Shown: in pieces, positions 19,240 through 28,279 of the stretch | How the letters are laid out: each line of letters starts with the position of its first letter | Position numbering within the stretch: the first letter of the stretch is position 1 | NCBI RefSeq assembly: GCF_002086115.1 | Contig: NZ_MVHJ01000002.1 | Location: 248,001 to 312,000 of the forward strand | Length of the DNA stretch: 64,000 nucleotides | Origin: Mycolicibacterium bacteremicum | Lineage (GTDB): Bacteria; Actinomycetota; Actinomycetes; Mycobacteriales; Mycobacteriaceae | Direction of reading: 5' to 3' | The notes under the pieces: model-generated | Seen by the model: only the letters and a program-made list of their open reading frames with translations | The model's database searches: none | Told to the model about the DNA's origin: nothing | Translations under genes and position numbers: made by a program

Positions 19240-21189
19240 GTGACCGCGCGTCCCATCTCGCTGATCGCTGCCGTTCTGGTCGTCGCGGTCGCCCCGTTTT
19301 CCGGTGTGGCATCGGCCGAACCGGAGGGTGAGAGTTCGCTGGCGAATTCGCCATCGCTGAGCCTGCGCACCCTCGGTGGTGATCCGACCATCGCGCTCTA
19401 CGGGGTGGAGGGCGTGCAGACGGTGTCCATCCCGGTGCAGCCAGGCCTGCTGCCCACCGAACTCGATGCCACCGCGCTGCTGCCGGTCAACGCGGTCGGC
19501 GGCACGGTGGAGGTCAGCCAGGACGACCGGGTCATCTCACGGGTTCCGTTACCGGCCGACCGGGGCCGATTCGTCATCCCGCTGGTCGGCGCCCGCGTGG
19601 TGGACAACGCCGTGACCGTGCTGGTGCGCAGCTTCCTGTCGCTGCCCGACGGTTACTGCGTGTTCGACGCCAACAATCCGCTGCGGTTGACCGACACCGA
19701 AGTGCGTTATGCCGGCCAGGAGTTGGCGCCGACGACCATCGCCGACTTCCTGCCGCCGGTGCTGCGGAAGCTGACATTGTTCGTCCCGCGCGAGCCGTCC
19801 CCGGCGGAGTCCGATGCGGCCGTGCGGCTGGCCACCGCCACCGTGGCCCGGTACGGCACCCAGCGCACCGAGGTCGACATCGTGGAGGACGACGGCGCCG
19901 CGGTGCCCGCCCCGCAACCGCTGGAGCGTCAGATCATCGTGCGCGAGGGCGGTGCGCCCGGCTTGTCGCTGCAGGGCCCCAATGCGGTTCGGGCGCTGCT
20001 GATCTCCGGTGCCGCCGGTGACCTGGCCAACCAGGCACGCCTGCTGTCCAGTGAGCTGTCCCGGTTGGCCGTGCAGTCCGCCGCCGTGGCGGGTCCTCTC
20101 TCGGCGGTTCCCCGGCTGGCCGGCGACAGCACCACGATCAGGGCGCTGGGCCAGCCCGGCGTCAACGCGACGGCCCAGGTCAATCCGCGCGTGACCATCC
20201 CGCTGGATCAGACCCGGATGGGACGCTCGGTGCAGGGGGTGCGGGTGCACCTGCAAGGGTCCTACACCCCGCTGCCGGCCGCCATCGCCGGTCGTATCGT
20301 CGTCAGCATCGGCGGCGAGGTGCTCGACCAATGGGCCGCCGAGCCGAGCGGTGTCATCGACCGCTGGGTGGACGTACCGGATCGACTGCTGCAGCGCTAC
20401 ACCAATCTGGACGTGGCGCTCAACGCTGCGGGAAACACCGGCAGGTGCGGCGAGTTCCAGCCGATCACGCTCAACATCGACGGCGAGAGCCCGGTGCAGA
20501 GCGCGCCTGCCGACCCGCCCATTCCGCTGGGATTCCAATCGCTGCCCCAGGCCCTGATGCCGCGGATCGAGGTCGGGATCGGGGACGGAAGCTCGGTTGC
20601 CTTCGCCGATCTGCGCCGTGCCGTCTTGATCCTGATCGGGCTGCAGCGCCTCAGCGGATTGCCCTTCGACACCGCCGTGGTGTCCACGGCCGACGCCACC
20701 GCCTCGACGAACCCCGCCATCGTGGTGAGTGCGGACGGCTGGAACGACGAGAGCGTGACGCTGCCGGTCGCCGTCGATTCCGAGGGGGTCATCACCGTCG
20801 AGAACATCGACGGCACCGGTGGTTCCACCACCCTGGCACTCGATCCACTGGTCGGCTTCGGCTCCCTGCAGACCTTCTACAGCGGCGGCCGGACCCTGCT
20901 GGTGGCCACCTCGACCGACACCCCCGGTGAACTCGACCGGCTGTTGCAGTGGCTCGACGCGGACGCCACCCGCTGGTCCGGTCTGCAGGGCAATGCGCTC
21001 ATCGCGGTGCCCGGTCGCGATGTCATCCAGTTGACGACGCCGGAGGCCGTCGAGCCACAGGCCGCCGCCGAGGACCGTGGTGGAAGGTACCTGGCCATCG
21101 GGGGCGTGGTGGTGGCGCTCGTGGTGGTCGGCGCGGCGGCAGTGGCGCTGCGCGCCCGGCGTTCCCGGGGCACCGCGGACCCGTCGTGA
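19240..21189 (+). CDS. BcsB-like exported, membrane-anchored protein, copy 2
   Basis: This intact 649-residue paralog of the frameshifted copy 1 has a signal peptide (ending GVASA), then a long beta-rich extracytoplasmic region. The landmarks ADFLPPVLRKL and GFQSLPQALMPR are found almost unchanged in copy 1. A C-terminal helix (AIGGVVVALVVVGAAAVAL) and a basic cytoplasmic end follow. The layout matches BcsB, which sits outside the membrane beside the BcsA synthase and guides the nascent glucan. The polymer made here is unknown. The stop overlaps the next start (GTGA). Family placement is by architecture and landmark motifs. Confidence 0.75.
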   Translation: MTARPISLIAAVLVVAVAPFSGVASAEPEGESSLANSPSLSLRTLGGDPTIALYGVEGVQTVSIPVQPGLLPTELDATALLPVNAVGGTVEVSQDDRVISRVPLPADRGRFVIPLVGARVVDNAVTVLVRSFLSLPDGYCVFDANNPLRLTDTEVRYAGQELAPTTIADFLPPVLRKLTLFVPREPSPAESDAAVRLATATVARYGTQRTEVDIVEDDGAAVPAPQPLERQIIVREGGAPGLSLQGPNAVRALLISGAAGDLANQARLLSSELSRLAVQSAAVAGPLSAVPRLAGDSTTIRALGQPGVNATAQVNPRVTIPLDQTRMGRSVQGVRVHLQGSYTPLPAAIAGRIVVSIGGEVLDQWAAEPSGVIDRWVDVPDRLLQRYTNLDVALNAAGNTGRCGEFQPITLNIDGESPVQSAPADPPIPLGFQSLPQALMPRIEVGIGDGSSVAFADLRRAVLILIGLQRLSGLPFDTAVVSTADATASTNPAIVVSADGWNDESVTLPVAVDSEGVITVENIDGTGGSTTLALDPLVGFGSLQTFYSGGRTLLVATSTDTPGELDRLLQWLDADATRWSGLQGNALIAVPGRDVIQLTTPEAVEPQAAAEDRGGRYLAIGGVVVALVVVGAAAVALRARRSRGTADPS

Positions 21190-22709
21190 GTACGTCGGTC
21201 CGCCCCGGTCGCGGTGGTGTGGACCGGACGATCGACTGGTGGTACGGCCGGAGTCCGGCGTTGCGACTGTTGCTGCGGTGGACCCTGATCGCCGGGCTCA
21301 CGGTGTGGGCGTTCCGGGAGAGTCTGCGGGATCTGTTGCACACCACGGCGGCCGGCGGACTGGTCGGATTCGTGTGGCTGCTGCTGCCGGCGGCCGCGGT
21401 GGCGGCCACCGGAATCGACCTGCGTCGCAGGCCCGGACCGCCCATCCACGACCGGCAGACCGACATCATCACCGGGACGATGTGTCTGGTGCTCGCGGTC
21501 GTGGTGGAGGGCGTTCTGGTACCGCGCTACGCAGAGTACTTCCACCTGCTGCGCCTCGACCTGCTGTCGATCTGGCTGTTCGTCCTGGGCTCGGCGGTCG
21601 TGCTGTTCGGGTTGCGCCCGGTCTCCCGGTACGGCTGGGTGTGGCTGATGCTCGCGTTCGCGTTCCTGCTGCCGTACCAGACGATGGTGATCGCCCTCGG
21701 TGGCGGGCGGTTCGCGGCCGGTCTCGCCGCGCTCGTCGTCGCTGCCACCGCCGCGGCGATCGCGGTGGGCCGCACACGGCGGCGCGCCGTGCTCGGCGCG
21801 GTTCTGACGTTCCTGGGCGGGCTGGCCGTCCTGATCGTCCTGACGTCACTGGTCGACGGTGTCCCGCTGCTGGTCTACCAGCTGCTGCCGGGTACGGCCG
21901 CAATGGTCGTGGTGTGTGGCCTCTTCCTCATCGGTGCCCGCCGGCACCGTCCGGAACTGACGCTGGTTCACCACCTCGGCCCGCTGGCCGCCGGACAGGT
22001 CTGGGGGGCGATACCTCTCGTGGTCGTTGTGGCTTTCGTGCTCGCCCTCATCCCGTTGCCCGAACAGCGCAGCGCCACCGACATCAGCCGGCCCGCGCCG
22101 GATGAGCTGAGCCCCGGCACCGGCCTGAGTGCGCCGCCGGGCTGGCGCGTCACCGGTGTCGAAGATTCCCCGGTGCAGGGCTTCTACGGCGACGGGGCCG
22201 TATTGGTGCGGCAGCGGATGGTCGCCGAGGTCGGCGACCCCAGGTTCGACAAGTTGTCAGCCCCCCGCACGTTGATGGTGGACAGCATCGTCAGCAGGCA
22301 GCCGTTCAGCTTCGACGCCTATCCGGGCCACATCTCCTACGACACCAGCGGAGCGCGGCTGAGCCGTCCGCGCACTGTGGACCTGGGCCACGAGGTCACC
22401 GGAAAGCTGATATCGGCCGTCGACGATCGGTTGCTGGTCACCTGGGACGTGCTGCGCTTCGCCTGGGGTTCGGCCGACGAGGACCAACTGGTGCAGATCT
22501 TCGCCGTGGACAACCACCTGCCCGATGCCCCCTTCCCGATGCCGGGGCATGGCCTGCCGTCCACGCTGCGCACCTTGTTCACGGTGCTTTTCCGGGGCAA
22601 TACTGTTGCTGCGCAGCAGGATCCGTTGTTCAAGGATGCCGAGTTGCTCACCGAATTCGGCCGTGCGCTGGTGCAGACGCAGCTCGACGAAGCGGGGAGT
22701 GCCCGATGA
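21186..22709 (+). CDS. Polytopic membrane protein with C-terminal exported domain, copy 2
   Basis: This 507-residue paralog of 17631-19142 has the same plan: an N-terminal polytopic region containing PIHDRQTD and VVLFGLRPVSRYGWVW, then a soluble tail with RTLMVDSIVSRQPFSFDAYP and IFAVDNHLPDAPFPMP. The function is unknown. The GTG start overlaps the BcsB-like stop, and its own stop overlaps the glycosyltransferase start (ATGA), so copy 2, the synthase and the downstream gene look like one translationally coupled operon. That coupling is the main reason to link it to polysaccharide synthesis or export. Divergent exosortase/EpsI ancestry is possible but unproved. Confidence 0.75.
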   Translation: MSTSVRPGRGGVDRTIDWWYGRSPALRLLLRWTLIAGLTVWAFRESLRDLLHTTAAGGLVGFVWLLLPAAAVAATGIDLRRRPGPPIHDRQTDIITGTMCLVLAVVVEGVLVPRYAEYFHLLRLDLLSIWLFVLGSAVVLFGLRPVSRYGWVWLMLAFAFLLPYQTMVIALGGGRFAAGLAALVVAATAAAIAVGRTRRRAVLGAVLTFLGGLAVLIVLTSLVDGVPLLVYQLLPGTAAMVVVCGLFLIGARRHRPELTLVHHLGPLAAGQVWGAIPLVVVVAFVLALIPLPEQRSATDISRPAPDELSPGTGLSAPPGWRVTGVEDSPVQGFYGDGAVLVRQRMVAEVGDPRFDKLSAPRTLMVDSIVSRQPFSFDAYPGHISYDTSGARLSRPRTVDLGHEVTGKLISAVDDRLLVTWDVLRFAWGSADEDQLVQIFAVDNHLPDAPFPMPGHGLPSTLRTLFTVLFRGNTVAAQQDPLFKDAELLTEFGRALVQTQLDEAGSAR

Positions 22710-24199
22710 AGTTCCAGGAGATCTTCGACGCCCACACCGTCACCGAGGAGCAGCGTCAGTACGCGCTCGACATGGCGATCAACGGGCTGCGGGACGACGA
22801 TCCCCGCGCGTCGGCATCCAAACCCCTGCTCGGCTGGCAGAAGCCGGTGCTGCTGAGCCTGCTCGCGCTGGTGATCGCGCTGGCGATCTGGCGGCCCATG
22901 CAGACCGCGGTGCTGCTCATCGGTGTGTGCACCGCCGCCTACCTGCTGACGCTGGCCGACCGGGTGCTGATATTCCGTCGTGGGCTGGCCTCCCGGCCGA
23001 TCACCGTCCCCGACGACGTGGCACGCGCAATTCCCGATGAGAATCTGCCGCGCTACACGATCCTGGTGCCGGCCTACAACGAACCGGAGGTGGTTGCCGA
23101 CCTGATCGGCGCGATGGACGCACTGGAGTATCCCCGCGACAAGTTGCAGGTGCTGCTGCTGCTGGAGGCCGACGACCAGGTGACCATCGACGCTGCCCGG
23201 GCGTGCGGCGAGTCCGATGTGATCACCATTCTGCTGGTGCCACCGGCCGAACCGCGCACCAAACCCAAGGCGTGCAACTACGGGTTGCACTTCGCCACCG
23301 GAGACATCGTCACCATCTTCGACGCCGAGGATCTGCCCGAGCCCCTGCAGTTGCGCCGGGTGGTGGCGGCCTTCCGGGACCTACCCGACGACGTGGCCTG
23401 TGTGCAGGCAAAGCTCGTGTACCACAACGGTCATCAGAATCTGCTGACGGCGTGGTTCACCGCCGAGTACGGGCTGTGGTTCGGCTTCCTGCTACCCGGC
23501 ATGATGGTCAGCACCTCACCGATACCGCTGGGCGGCACCTCGAACCACCTGCGGCGCGACATGCTGGTGGACATCGGTGCGTGGGATCCGTTCAACGTCA
23601 CCGAGGACGCCGATCTGGGTCTGCGCATCGCGGCGCACGGACTGCACACCGCCGTTATCGACTCCTACACCCTGGAAGAGGCCAACAGCGACCCCATCAA
23701 CTGGGTCCGCCAGCGATCCCGTTGGTACAAGGGCTATCTACAGACCTGGCTGGTGCACATCCGGCGCCCCATGAAGCTGTACCGGACGCTGGGGACCCGC
23801 AGTTTCATCCGGTTCACCCTGGTGCTGGCGGGCACCCCGATCATCGCCGTGCTGAACCTGCTGTTCTGGTTCATCACCGTGCTGTGGTTCCTCGGACAGC
23901 CCGCGGTGGTGGGCAGCATCTTCCCGCCCATCATCTATTTCCCGGCGCTGATCGCCATGATCATCGGCAACTTCACCGTCATGTACATGAACATGATCGC
24001 GCTACGCGAGGACGACCGGGCCGACCTGTTGCACGCGGCGCTGTCGGTGCCGCTGTTCTGGTTGATGATGAGCGTCGCGGCGGCCAAGGGTTGCTACCAG
24101 ATGATCCGACAGCCCTCGTTCTGGGAGAAGACCTTTCACGGCCTGGCCGACAAGCCGGACGAGAAGACCGCCCACGAGCAGGCGGTGGGGTCGACATGA
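22706..24199 (+). CDS. BcsA-like processive family-2 glycosyltransferase without PilZ domain
   Basis: This is a 497-residue inner-membrane synthase. After two N-terminal helices, the GT-A core shows LVPAYNEPEV, LEADDQ, the DxD-type D206-A-E-D209 and the base motif T299-E-D301. The Q336-R-S-R-W340 motif (QxxRW) is characteristic of processive synthases such as cellulose and hyaluronan synthases. Three or more C-terminal helices follow (TPIIAVLNLLFWFI, IIYFPALIAMIIGNF). There is no C-terminal PilZ domain, so c-di-GMP control of the BcsA kind is unlikely. It probably polymerises a nucleotide-sugar and extrudes the chain with the BcsB-like partner. It overlaps both neighbours by 4 bp. Confidence 0.88.
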   Translation: MKFQEIFDAHTVTEEQRQYALDMAINGLRDDDPRASASKPLLGWQKPVLLSLLALVIALAIWRPMQTAVLLIGVCTAAYLLTLADRVLIFRRGLASRPITVPDDVARAIPDENLPRYTILVPAYNEPEVVADLIGAMDALEYPRDKLQVLLLLEADDQVTIDAARACGESDVITILLVPPAEPRTKPKACNYGLHFATGDIVTIFDAEDLPEPLQLRRVVAAFRDLPDDVACVQAKLVYHNGHQNLLTAWFTAEYGLWFGFLLPGMMVSTSPIPLGGTSNHLRRDMLVDIGAWDPFNVTEDADLGLRIAAHGLHTAVIDSYTLEEANSDPINWVRQRSRWYKGYLQTWLVHIRRPMKLYRTLGTRSFIRFTLVLAGTPIIAVLNLLFWFITVLWFLGQPAVVGSIFPPIIYFPALIAMIIGNFTVMYMNMIALREDDRADLLHAALSVPLFWLMMSVAAAKGCYQMIRQPSFWEKTFHGLADKPDEKTAHEQAVGST

Positions 24200-25863
24200 C
24201 CGACCGCAGAATCAAGTTCGCGATCTTCTTCCTGGCCGTGACGGTCTATCTGGCGGTCGGGTGGTGGTTGCAGATCCGGCACGGATTCATCATGGGCGAC
24301 ACGCTGTCGCGCGTGGCCTCGACGCAGGCCGTGTTGTTCAGCCGCGATCCGCATCTGGCGGCCGTCGGCTTCATCTTCACCCCGGTGGCGGCCATGGTGC
24401 AGATCCCGGCGATCCTGTTCAGCGACATCTGGGCCGACCTGGCCGGGCGGGCCTTCTCCGGCACCCTGATGTCGAGCCTGTTCATGGCCGGCGCCGCGGT
24501 GCAGATCTTCAGCATGGGTTGTGATCGCGGCATACCGCGCGGCTATGCGCTGACGATCACCGCATTGTTCGCGTTCAACCCGATGATCGTGTTCTACGGC
24601 TCGAACGGGATGAGCGAGGCGCCCTTCATCTTCTTCATGACCTGGGCGGTGCGCCGGCTGATCATGTGGATGGTCGACGACGATGTGCACCACCTGGTGA
24701 CCGCCGGCGGCGTCGCGATGGGCCTGGCCTACCTCACCCGGTATGACGCGTTGGCGTCGGTGGGGGCGGCCGGCCTGATCGTCGGTGTCACCACCTATCT
24801 GCGGGCGCGGACGCCGCCGCGGATCCGGCGCACCGTGATGGACATGCTGATCGTCAGCGGGCCGGGGGTGGCGGCCTTCCTGGGGTGGGCGGCGGCCGGC
24901 TGGCTGATCACCGGAGAGGCCTTCGCCCAGTTCACATCCCAGTACGGCAATGCTGCGATCCTGGAACAGTCCGGCCAGACCGCACCCACCTTCACCGACG
25001 GCATCGGATTCGCCGCCGTATGCGTCATGCTGCTGGCCCCGACACTGCTGCCGTTGGCGCTGTGGGCGGTGATGCAGCGCTGGGGCCGGCCGAACTGGCA
25101 GATGCTGGTGGTGCCGCTGGCCATGTACGGGGCGGTGCTGGGATTCCAGGCTGTCAGCTACGCGCAGGGTTCGACGTTCCCCTTCCTACGGTTCTTCATC
25201 ATCGCCATTCCGATGGCCGCCACGCTGGCCCTGCTCGGTGTCCCCGACGGGGTGCCGGCTCCGGCGAAACGGCGGGGCCGGTATGCCCCGCCGGTAGCAC
25301 CCACCGTCGACACCTCCAGGCGGTCGCCGGCGGTCTATGTCGCGGTCGCTGCGACGCTGGCCATCGGTATCCCGGTCACGGTGATCGGGATGGGCCGGTC
25401 CGACTATGCGCCCCAGGAATACGGACTGGGTGCCGTGGTGGCGCCGGAGCCCGACAACGTCACCGAGCACAAGGCCATCGAGCACCGGATCGCGCGCACC
25501 TTTCTCACCGAGCGTCGCATCGCCGCGCACCTGGATTCGCTGGACCTGCCGGACAGTTCGGTGATCACCGACACCGTCTACGGATTCGCGGTGCTGGCCG
25601 CCACGGACCGTCCGCGAGTGTTCGTGATCCCCTCCGATCCGGATTTCACGGAGTTGCTCAACGACCCGTCCGAGCGCGGCATCAAATATCTGCTCGCGGT
25701 GCCGCCGATCGGCCGCGGCGCCTCGGACGCGCTGAACCTGCGGTACCCGACGCTGTACGACACCGGGGCCGAGGTCGCGACTCTTGAGCTGGAGATCCCC
25801 AATGACGGCGACGGGCAACCGGATTGGCGTCTGTACCGGGTGAACGAGCCGACCGACGGCTGA
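24196..25863 (+). CDS. Polytopic GT-C-like membrane protein
   Basis: This is a 555-residue protein with about 10-11 hydrophobic segments and a roughly 140-residue extracytoplasmic C-terminal domain. The first loop carries an acidic residue (Asp35 in GFIMGDTLSR), the place where GT-C enzymes (PMT/ArnT/arabinofuranosyltransferase type) keep a catalytic Asp. A second landmark is FNPMIVFYGSNGMSEAPF, similar to the helix-3 region of such enzymes. I infer a polyprenyl-phosphate-sugar-dependent glycosyltransferase that decorates or primes the polymer, but the family call is tentative. It is the last gene of the coupled set, 62 bases before the sulfatase. Confidence 0.65.
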   Translation: MTDRRIKFAIFFLAVTVYLAVGWWLQIRHGFIMGDTLSRVASTQAVLFSRDPHLAAVGFIFTPVAAMVQIPAILFSDIWADLAGRAFSGTLMSSLFMAGAAVQIFSMGCDRGIPRGYALTITALFAFNPMIVFYGSNGMSEAPFIFFMTWAVRRLIMWMVDDDVHHLVTAGGVAMGLAYLTRYDALASVGAAGLIVGVTTYLRARTPPRIRRTVMDMLIVSGPGVAAFLGWAAAGWLITGEAFAQFTSQYGNAAILEQSGQTAPTFTDGIGFAAVCVMLLAPTLLPLALWAVMQRWGRPNWQMLVVPLAMYGAVLGFQAVSYAQGSTFPFLRFFIIAIPMAATLALLGVPDGVPAPAKRRGRYAPPVAPTVDTSRRSPAVYVAVAATLAIGIPVTVIGMGRSDYAPQEYGLGAVVAPEPDNVTEHKAIEHRIARTFLTERRIAAHLDSLDLPDSSVITDTVYGFAVLAATDRPRVFVIPSDPDFTELLNDPSERGIKYLLAVPPIGRGASDALNLRYPTLYDTGAEVATLELEIPNDGDGQPDWRLYRVNEPTDG

Positions 25864-25891
25864 TTCCGGGGCGGCGGTGCCGGTGCGGGTG

Positions 25892-25897
25892 TACTCT
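25892..25897 (+). promoter_or_regulatory. Weak -10 candidate before the sulfatase gene
   Basis: TACTCT lies 28 bases before the sulfatase ATG in the 62-bp gap after the GT-C-like gene. No good -35 element accompanies it. It would allow the sulfatase operon to be expressed apart from the polysaccharide cluster. Confidence 0.3.
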
Positions 25898-25925
25898 CCG
25901 GGCGACGCCTAACCCGGGAGGGCCG

Positions 25926-28277
25926 ATGACCGCTGAATTCCAGGGCACGATCGCACTCGACATCCGCGACTCGGAGGCAGACTGGGGGCCGTATGCCGCG
26001 CCCACCGCCCCCGCCGGCGCACCGAACGTGCTGTACCTGGTCTGGGACGATATCGGCATCGCCACCTGGGATTGTTTCGGCGGTCTGGTCGACATGCCCG
26101 CGATGACCCGCATCGCCGACAAGGGCGTGCGATTGTCCCAGTTCCACACCACGGCGCTGTGCTCACCGACTCGCGCGGCGTTGCTCACCGGCCGCAACGC
26201 CACCACCGTCGGGATGGCGACCATCGAGGAGTTCACCGACGGGTTCCCGAACTGCAACGGACGGATCCCGCGGGACACCGCGCTGTTGTCGGAGGTGCTC
26301 GCCGAGCGTGGGTACAACACCTACGCCGTCGGCAAATGGCACCTGACCCCGCTTGAGGAGTCGAATCTGGCCGCCACCAAGCGGCACTGGCCGCTCGGTC
26401 GCGGGTTCGAGCGGTTCTACGGCTTCCTGGGCGGTGAGACCGATCAGTGGTATCCCGAGCTGGTGTACGACAACCATCCGGTGCCTCCTCCGGCGGGGCC
26501 GGAGGAGGGGTATCACCTCTCCAAGGATCTGGCCGACCGGACCATCGAGTTCATCAAAGATGCCAAGGTGATCGCCCCGGACAAGCCGTGGTTCACCTAC
26601 CTGTGCCCGGGTGCCGGACACGCACCGCACCATGTGTTCACCGAATGGGCCGATCGCTACAGCGGCACCTTCGACATGGGCTACGAGCGCTACCGGGAGA
26701 TCGTCCTGGAGAATCAGAAGCGCCTCGGGATCGTCCCGGCCGACACCGAGTTGTCTCCGATCAACCCCTACCTGGATGTCAAGGGGCCCAACGGTGAATC
26801 GTGGCCGGCGCAGGACACGGTGCGGCCGTGGGACAGCCTCGATGACAGCGAGAAGCGACTGTTCGCGCGGATGGCCGAGGTGTTCGCCGGCTTCCTGTCC
26901 TACACCGACGCCCAGATCGGTCGGATCCTCGACTACCTCGATGAGTCCGGCCAATTGGACAACACCGTCATCGTGGTGATCTCGGACAACGGCGCCAGCG
27001 GTGAGGGAGGCCCCAACGGTACGGTCAACGAGGGCAAGTTCTTCAACGGTTATATCGACACCGTCGAGGAGAGCATGGGGTATCTCGATGTCCTGGGCGG
27101 GCCGCAGACGTTCAACCACTATCCGATCGGTTGGGCGATGGCGTTCAATACGCCGTACAAGCTTTACAAGCGGTACGCCTCGCACGAGGGTGGCATCGCC
27201 GACAGCGCGATCATCTCCTGGCCCGACGGTATCGACGCGCGCGGCGAGGTCCGCGACAACTATGTCAACGTCTGCGATATCACGCCCACGGTGTATGAGC
27301 TGCTGGGCGTGACGCCGCCGGATGAGGTCGGCGGCATCGCCCAGCAGCCGTTGGACGGCATCAGTTTCGCCGCCACGCTGAAGGACGCGAATATCAAGTC
27401 CGACAAGCGCATCCAGTACTACGGCATGCTGGGCACCCGGGGCATCTGGTACGACGGCTGGTTCGCCGGCACGGTGCACGCGGCCAGTCCGGCCGGCTGG
27501 AGTCACTTCGATGCCGATCGCTGGGAGCTGTTCCACATCGAATCCGACCGCAGCCAGTGCCGTGATCTGGCGGCCACGTATCCGGAGAAACTGGCTGAGC
27601 TGCAACAGCTCTGGTTCGACGAGGCCGCCAAGTACAACGGTCTTCCGCTGGGCGACCTCAACATCTTCGAGACGCTGAGCCGGTGGCGTCCGTATCTTTC
27701 CGGGGAGCGCACCAGCTACGCCTTCTACCCCGAGAATGCCGAAGTCGGCAGTGGCGCAGCGCCGGAACTGCGCGGCCGGTCGTTCTCGGTGTTCGTCGAG
27801 GTGACCGTCGACTCCGGTGACGCCCGGGGCGTGCTGTTCAAACACGGGGCCGGACACGGCGGACATGTGCTCTTCGTTGAGGGCGGGCAGCTGCACTACG
27901 TCTACAACTTCATGGGTGAGGACGAGCAGGCGGTGTCCTCGACCGCCGGGCTCCCGCTGGGGGCGCACATCGTGGGGGTCCGATACGAGCGCACCGGCAC
28001 CGTCGAGAACAGTCACACCCCGCTCGGTGCGGTGACGCTCTACGTGGACGGCACGGCCGTCGCCACCCGCGACGGCGTGCGGACCCACCCGGGGAGCTTC
28101 GGCCTGGCCGGGGCGGGTATCAAGATCGGCAGCAATCCCGGTCAAGCCGTCAGCGCCGCGTACCGGGCCCCGTTCCCATTCACCGGTGGGACAATCGCCC
28201 AGGGAATCATCGACATCTCGGGAGCCCCGTACCTCGATGTGGAACGGGAACTGGCCCGGGCGTTTGCGAGGGATTGA
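25926..28277 (+). CDS. atsA: Arylsulfatase AtsA (formylglycine sulfatase)
   Basis: The protein has 783 residues. Near the N-terminus, VLYLVWDDIG gives the metal-binding Asp pair, and C79-SPTR inside LCSPTRAALLTGR is the canonical site where Cys is converted to formylglycine. Later metal and substrate residues are in TYAVGKWHL and VVISDNGASGEGG. A Pro/beta-rich C-terminal domain follows. It hydrolyses sulfate esters; no signal peptide is seen, so it is probably cytosolic. An AGGG ribosome site precedes the ATG. The activating enzyme is encoded two genes downstream with overlapping starts, and M. tuberculosis has the same sulfatase gene (Rv0711) at this spot between rpsQ and rplN. Confidence 0.93.
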   Translation: MTAEFQGTIALDIRDSEADWGPYAAPTAPAGAPNVLYLVWDDIGIATWDCFGGLVDMPAMTRIADKGVRLSQFHTTALCSPTRAALLTGRNATTVGMATIEEFTDGFPNCNGRIPRDTALLSEVLAERGYNTYAVGKWHLTPLEESNLAATKRHWPLGRGFERFYGFLGGETDQWYPELVYDNHPVPPPAGPEEGYHLSKDLADRTIEFIKDAKVIAPDKPWFTYLCPGAGHAPHHVFTEWADRYSGTFDMGYERYREIVLENQKRLGIVPADTELSPINPYLDVKGPNGESWPAQDTVRPWDSLDDSEKRLFARMAEVFAGFLSYTDAQIGRILDYLDESGQLDNTVIVVISDNGASGEGGPNGTVNEGKFFNGYIDTVEESMGYLDVLGGPQTFNHYPIGWAMAFNTPYKLYKRYASHEGGIADSAIISWPDGIDARGEVRDNYVNVCDITPTVYELLGVTPPDEVGGIAQQPLDGISFAATLKDANIKSDKRIQYYGMLGTRGIWYDGWFAGTVHAASPAGWSHFDADRWELFHIESDRSQCRDLAATYPEKLAELQQLWFDEAAKYNGLPLGDLNIFETLSRWRPYLSGERTSYAFYPENAEVGSGAAPELRGRSFSVFVEVTVDSGDARGVLFKHGAGHGGHVLFVEGGQLHYVYNFMGEDEQAVSSTAGLPLGAHIVGVRYERTGTVENSHTPLGAVTLYVDGTAVATRDGVRTHPGSFGLAGAGIKIGSNPGQAVSAAYRAPFPFTGGTIAQGIIDISGAPYLDVERELARAFARD

Positions 28278-28279
28278 TC

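Noticed and set aside
22706..24199. Calling the synthase BcsA proper
   Set aside because: There is no PilZ domain and the polymer is unknown, so only the fold and QxxRW motif support the relationship.
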